A stretch of 64,000 nt of DNA, from contig NZ_SNWX01000008.1 in the NCBI RefSeq assembly GCF_004362045.1, positions 1 through 64,000 on the forward strand. The letters are read 5' to 3'. Under the pieces are notes generated by a model. The model did no database searches. It was not told the DNA's origin and saw nothing but the letters and a program-made list of their open reading frames with translations. This document shows, one piece after another, positions 61,208 to 64,000 of this stretch. Within the stretch, counting starts at the first letter, position 1, and every line of letters begins with the position of its first letter. The stretch is from Halanaerobium saccharolyticum. GTDB taxonomy: Bacteria; Bacillota; Halanaerobiia; Halanaerobiales; Halanaerobiaceae. Position numbers and translations under genes: made by a program.

Positions 61208-62095
61208 ATGTATAGAAAAGTTAAGAAATATTTTGAAGGTAGAGAAACTCAGGATGGTGCTGGTGTGAAATTAAGACGATGTTTTGGTTATCATCAGATA
61301 CCTGATTTTGATCCTTTTTTGATGATGGATTTTTTTGATTCTACAAATCCTGAGGATTACAGAAAGGGTTTTCCCTGGCATCCACATCGCGGTATTGAAA
61401 CTGTTACCTATTTAATAAAAGGAGAAATTAATCATTGTGATAGTATAGGAAATCAGGGTGTAATTAAAGATGGGCAGTGTCAGTGGATGACTGCTGGATC
61501 TGGTATACTGCATCAAGAATTACCGCAGCCTTCTCCAGAGATGCTGGGAGTACAGGTCTGGTTAAACCTTGCAGCAGATAATAAAATGACCGAACCTCAA
61601 TATGGAGATATTACAGCAGATATGATTCCGGTTTATGAAGATCAGGATAAAAAAGTACATATTATTGCTGGAGAGTTTGCTGGCTTAAGTGGTGAGATTC
61701 AGAGAACTGATACTAAACCAACTTTTTTTGATGTTGAGTTAAATTCTGAATCTGAATTTATTTTTGAACTACCTGCAGAATTTAATGCTTATGCATTTTT
61801 AATTCGTGGTCAGGCAAACTTTGATCCAGAAAATGAGGAATTTAAGAACTATCCTCAGGGAGTACTGTATAAAAAAGGTAAAAAAATTAGAGTTAATACA
61901 GATAAAAACTCGGCTCGTTTTCTTTTTCTAGCCGGCAAAAAGATAGAAGAACCAGTAGCCTGGGGTGGACCAATTGTTATGAATACTAAAGAAGAACTGG
62001 AAGCTGCATCCCGGGAACTTGATAATGGAACTTTTATCAAAAACAAAAAAGAAAAGAACATTGATCAAGTAAATGAATTCTATCAAGAAGATTAA
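61208..62095 (+). CDS. Pirin-family bicupin protein (second copy)
   Basis: The 295-residue pirin has the metal signature HPHRGIET (HxH) and a later HQE (H101/E103-like). It has the two-cupin layout with a longer C-terminal half than the copy at 1130. It is cytoplasmic and of unknown reaction. AGGAGG precedes the ATG. An SDR gene follows 15 bp later. Confidence 0.9.
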   Translation: MYRKVKKYFEGRETQDGAGVKLRRCFGYHQIPDFDPFLMMDFFDSTNPEDYRKGFPWHPHRGIETVTYLIKGEINHCDSIGNQGVIKDGQCQWMTAGSGILHQELPQPSPEMLGVQVWLNLAADNKMTEPQYGDITADMIPVYEDQDKKVHIIAGEFAGLSGEIQRTDTKPTFFDVELNSESEFIFELPAEFNAYAFLIRGQANFDPENEEFKNYPQGVLYKKGKKIRVNTDKNSARFLFLAGKKIEEPVAWGGPIVMNTKEELEAASRELDNGTFIKNKKEKNIDQVNEFYQED

Positions 62096-62110
62096 GTTAG
62101 GAGGCTAATT

Positions 62111-62935
62111 GTGAATGGAAAAGTTGTTTTAATAACAGGTGCTTCCAGTGGTATTGGCCGTTCAACAGCAGAAAAATTTTTAAATAAGGGATATATAGTT
62201 TATGGAGCTGCGCGAACTGAAAAAAAACTTAAATATTTGAGTGAGTATCCCGATGGACACTATCAAATTATGGATATTACTGAAGCAGAGATGAGAAAAA
62301 AATGTGTGCAGAAAATTTTAGATATAGAAGGAAAAATTGATATTTTAATTAACAATGCTGGCTATGGTGCCTATGGAGCGATAGAAGAAGTAGCACTGGA
62401 AGAAGCAAAAAGACAGTTTGAAGTAAACCTGTTTGGATTATCTGAATTGACTAAGTTAGTAATCCCGGGAATGCGAGAAAATCAGACAGGAAAAATTATC
62501 AACATATCCTCAATTGCTGGGAAAATATGGACTCCACTTGGCGGCTGGTATCATGCCAGCAAATTTGCTCTGGAAGGTTTAAGTGATTGCCTTAGAAATG
62601 AATTAAGAGAATTTGGAATTGATGTTATTTTAATTGAGCCGGGAGCAATTGAGACTAACTGGGCCGAAACAGCCGGAGAAAATCTACTTAAAACTTCGGG
62701 AGAAGGTATTTATCAAAAACAGGCTCAGCGGAAGGCCTCAAAATATAAAAATATGTATGGAGAAGGTGGACTGGCTGCTCAACCAGAGGTTGTTGCTTCG
62801 GCAATTATCAGGGCAGCAGAAAGCTCTAATCCTAAAGCAAGATATGCAGTACCAGCCCATGCAAAATTAATCTTATTTTTCCGCTGGCTGCTGCCGGACA
62901 GGATTTACGATTTTTTTACCAATAAATTTTTTTGA
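62111..62935 (+). CDS. Classical SDR oxidoreductase
   Basis: The 274-residue enzyme has TGASSGIG, NNAG, INISSIAG (Ser) and YHASK (Tyr/Lys), so the active site is complete. AARTE after beta-2 suggests NADP(H). The substrate is unknown. A C-terminal hydrophobic segment (LILFFRWLLP) could associate with membranes. The start is GTG behind TAGGAGG. It is probably co-transcribed with the pirin gene. Confidence 0.88.
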   Translation: MNGKVVLITGASSGIGRSTAEKFLNKGYIVYGAARTEKKLKYLSEYPDGHYQIMDITEAEMRKKCVQKILDIEGKIDILINNAGYGAYGAIEEVALEEAKRQFEVNLFGLSELTKLVIPGMRENQTGKIINISSIAGKIWTPLGGWYHASKFALEGLSDCLRNELREFGIDVILIEPGAIETNWAETAGENLLKTSGEGIYQKQAQRKASKYKNMYGEGGLAAQPEVVASAIIRAAESSNPKARYAVPAHAKLILFFRWLLPDRIYDFFTNKFF

Positions 62936-62950
62936 TAAATCATTCATAAG

Positions 62951-62959
62951 TGATATAAT
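62951..62959 (+). promoter_or_regulatory. Extended -10 promoter of the TraB-family gene
   Basis: TGATATAAT is a perfect TGnTATAAT box, 37 bp before the start codon. Confidence 0.6.
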
Positions 62960-62995
62960 AAATAAATGAGAGAATATATAGAAGGAGCTGTTTTT

Positions 62996-64000
62996 ATGGG
63001 TGAAGACAATATTCAGAGACTTGAATACGAAGGTAAAGAGATAATTTTAATTCCAACTGCACATATTTCCAAAAAAAGTGCAGAACAGGTTAAAGAGGTT
63101 ATTGAAAACGAAGAACCTGATAGTGTTTGTGTTGAGCTGGATGAACAGAGATTCAGTTCTATAAATGACGAAGATAGATGGAGTGAAATGGACATTTTCC
63201 AGGTGATAAAAGAAAAGAAATCCTTATTATTACTGGTTAATTTAATCATCAGTTCTTTTCAGAGTCGGATGGCCGAAAAATTGGGGATCAGTGCCGGTCA
63301 GGAAATGCGGCAGGGGATTGAGTCTGCCAAAGAAGTAGAGGCTGAACTGGTACTTGCTGATAGAAATATTCAGATTACTTTTAAGAGAGTCTGGAGAGGT
63401 CTTGGACTCTGGGAGAAGCTTAAATTGATTTTCCAGATTATTTCTATGCTATTTGTTGATGAAGAGATAACTGAAGAAGAGATGGACGAACTGAAAAATG
63501 GTGATGCCCTAAATATGATGCTGGAGCAGATGGGTAAATCTTTTCCAGGGATTAAAAAGTATTTACTTGATGAGAGGGATCAATATTTAGCAAATAAGAT
63601 TAAAAATGCTCCGGGTGATAAAATTGTGGCAGTTTTAGGAGCAGCCCATGTACCCGGTGTAAAAAAAGAAATTTATAAAGAACAGGATCTAAGTAAAATC
63701 ACTGTCCTGCCTCCTAAAGCCAAATGGGGTAAGATTTTTTCCTGGGGAATTCCGGCAGTTATTTTAGTAATTATTATTGTCAGCTTTATTAATAATATAA
63801 GTGCAGGAATTGAAGTTACCAAAGCCTGGATTATCTGGAATGGTTCCTTATCAGCTTTAGGGGTGCTTTTAGGTAGGGGACATATTTTAACTATTTTAAC
63901 TGCATTTATTGTGGCTCCTATAAGTTCTTTAAATCCTGCTCTGGCGGCAGGGTGGTTTGCCGGACTTGCAGAAGCTTATCTTAAAAAACCAAAGGTTAAG
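62996..64000 (+). CDS. TraB-family membrane protein (partial, runs off the end)
   Basis: The visible 335 codons encode a TraB/PrgY-type protein: ILIPTAHISKKS, VELDEQRF, a helical middle, VAVLGAAHVPGV and, from about 245, hydrophobic segments. The family includes a pheromone-shutdown protein and a probable protease fold; the substrate is unknown. GAAGGAG precedes the ATG. The C-terminus lies beyond the window, so the total length is unknown. Confidence 0.85.
   Translation, partial: MGEDNIQRLEYEGKEIILIPTAHISKKSAEQVKEVIENEEPDSVCVELDEQRFSSINDEDRWSEMDIFQVIKEKKSLLLLVNLIISSFQSRMAEKLGISAGQEMRQGIESAKEVEAELVLADRNIQITFKRVWRGLGLWEKLKLIFQIISMLFVDEEITEEEMDELKNGDALNMMLEQMGKSFPGIKKYLLDERDQYLANKIKNAPGDKIVAVLGAAHVPGVKKEIYKEQDLSKITVLPPKAKWGKIFSWGIPAVILVIIIVSFINNISAGIEVTKAWIIWNGSLSALGVLLGRGHILTILTAFIVAPISSLNPALAAGWFAGLAEAYLKKPKVK

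Noticed and set aside
1130-62095. The two pirin genes and the two alarmone synthetases as a segmental duplication
   Set aside because: Sequences are divergent in length and motif, and neighbouring genes differ, so separate origins are more likely.
1-64000. tRNA, rRNA or other standard RNA genes
   Set aside because: No T-loop consensus in a cloverleaf context, no rRNA-like block and no convincing known riboswitch was seen by eye.

Overview
The window is a 64 kb piece of a low-GC, AT-rich bacterial chromosome with strong AGGAGG-type ribosome binding sites and very acidic predicted proteins. An OmpA-like periplasmic/outer-membrane protein, a secreted Asp-rich protein, an NhaC-type antiporter, a glycolytic PfkB kinase, a class I aldolase and several intracellular glycosidases suggest a fermentative, diderm Firmicute-like halophile. 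The Halanaerobiales (Halanaerobium-like) are my best guess. This is inferred from gene content; no rRNA or tRNA gene was found to confirm it.

Layout. 0-7 kb: pfkB-pirin, hflK-hflC, ilvE, a GH10 xylanase (minus strand) and a secreted Asp-rich repeat protein. 7-17 kb: an MFS transporter joined to a broken solute-binding protein, YutG/PgpA-like phosphatase, lipase-like hydrolase, OmpA-family protein, pepT, TolB-like propeller, RelQ-type alarmone synthetase and a frameshifted GNAT. 17-26 kb: GH13 amylase, HEPN-CBS protein, GH3 beta-glucosidase behind LacI-type operators, and a DUF3307-SatD pair flanked by a 19-bp direct repeat. 25-29 kb: an operon of conserved uncharacterised proteins (two pRiA4b ORF-3-like, UPF0158, DUF3024), then aldolase. 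30-38 kb: a long run of small housekeeping or repair-type genes (Nudix, MTH1187, TrmO-FmdE fusion, YgjP, DUF523, SDR, KptA, AhpD-like) interspersed with gene wreckage. 38-44 kb: antiporter, an ATP-grasp/esterase/esterase operon, and a ferredoxin-nitroreductase facing a headless TetR regulator. 44-57 kb: Fe-S protein, an EtfB chimera, KtrA, CDGSH protein and an SbcD/SbcC-like pair. 57-64 kb: racemase, SpoT-like HD hydrolase, a second alarmone synthetase, a second pirin, SDR and a TraB-family protein running off the end.

The most striking global feature is a series of deletion scars: fragments of unrelated genes fused, often in frame, with catalytic or DNA-binding parts missing. Examples are hydantoinase-HDAC, YkvI-like-EtfB plus an etfA stub, nitroreductase-HepT-MBL, MFS-SBP, and an internally deleted EamA. 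A headless TetR, a truncated DUF429 and a GGDEF tail belong to the same series. Promoters, operators and terminators around them are often intact. This suggests recent gene loss by short-homology deletion, or possibly assembly collapse.

Other notable points are three neighbouring genes whose only sensible start codon is AUU, a gene with two SatD units in tandem, the uncharacterised ATP-grasp/esterase operon (the best candidate for an undescribed pathway), and a local alarmone set of two synthetases and one hydrolase.
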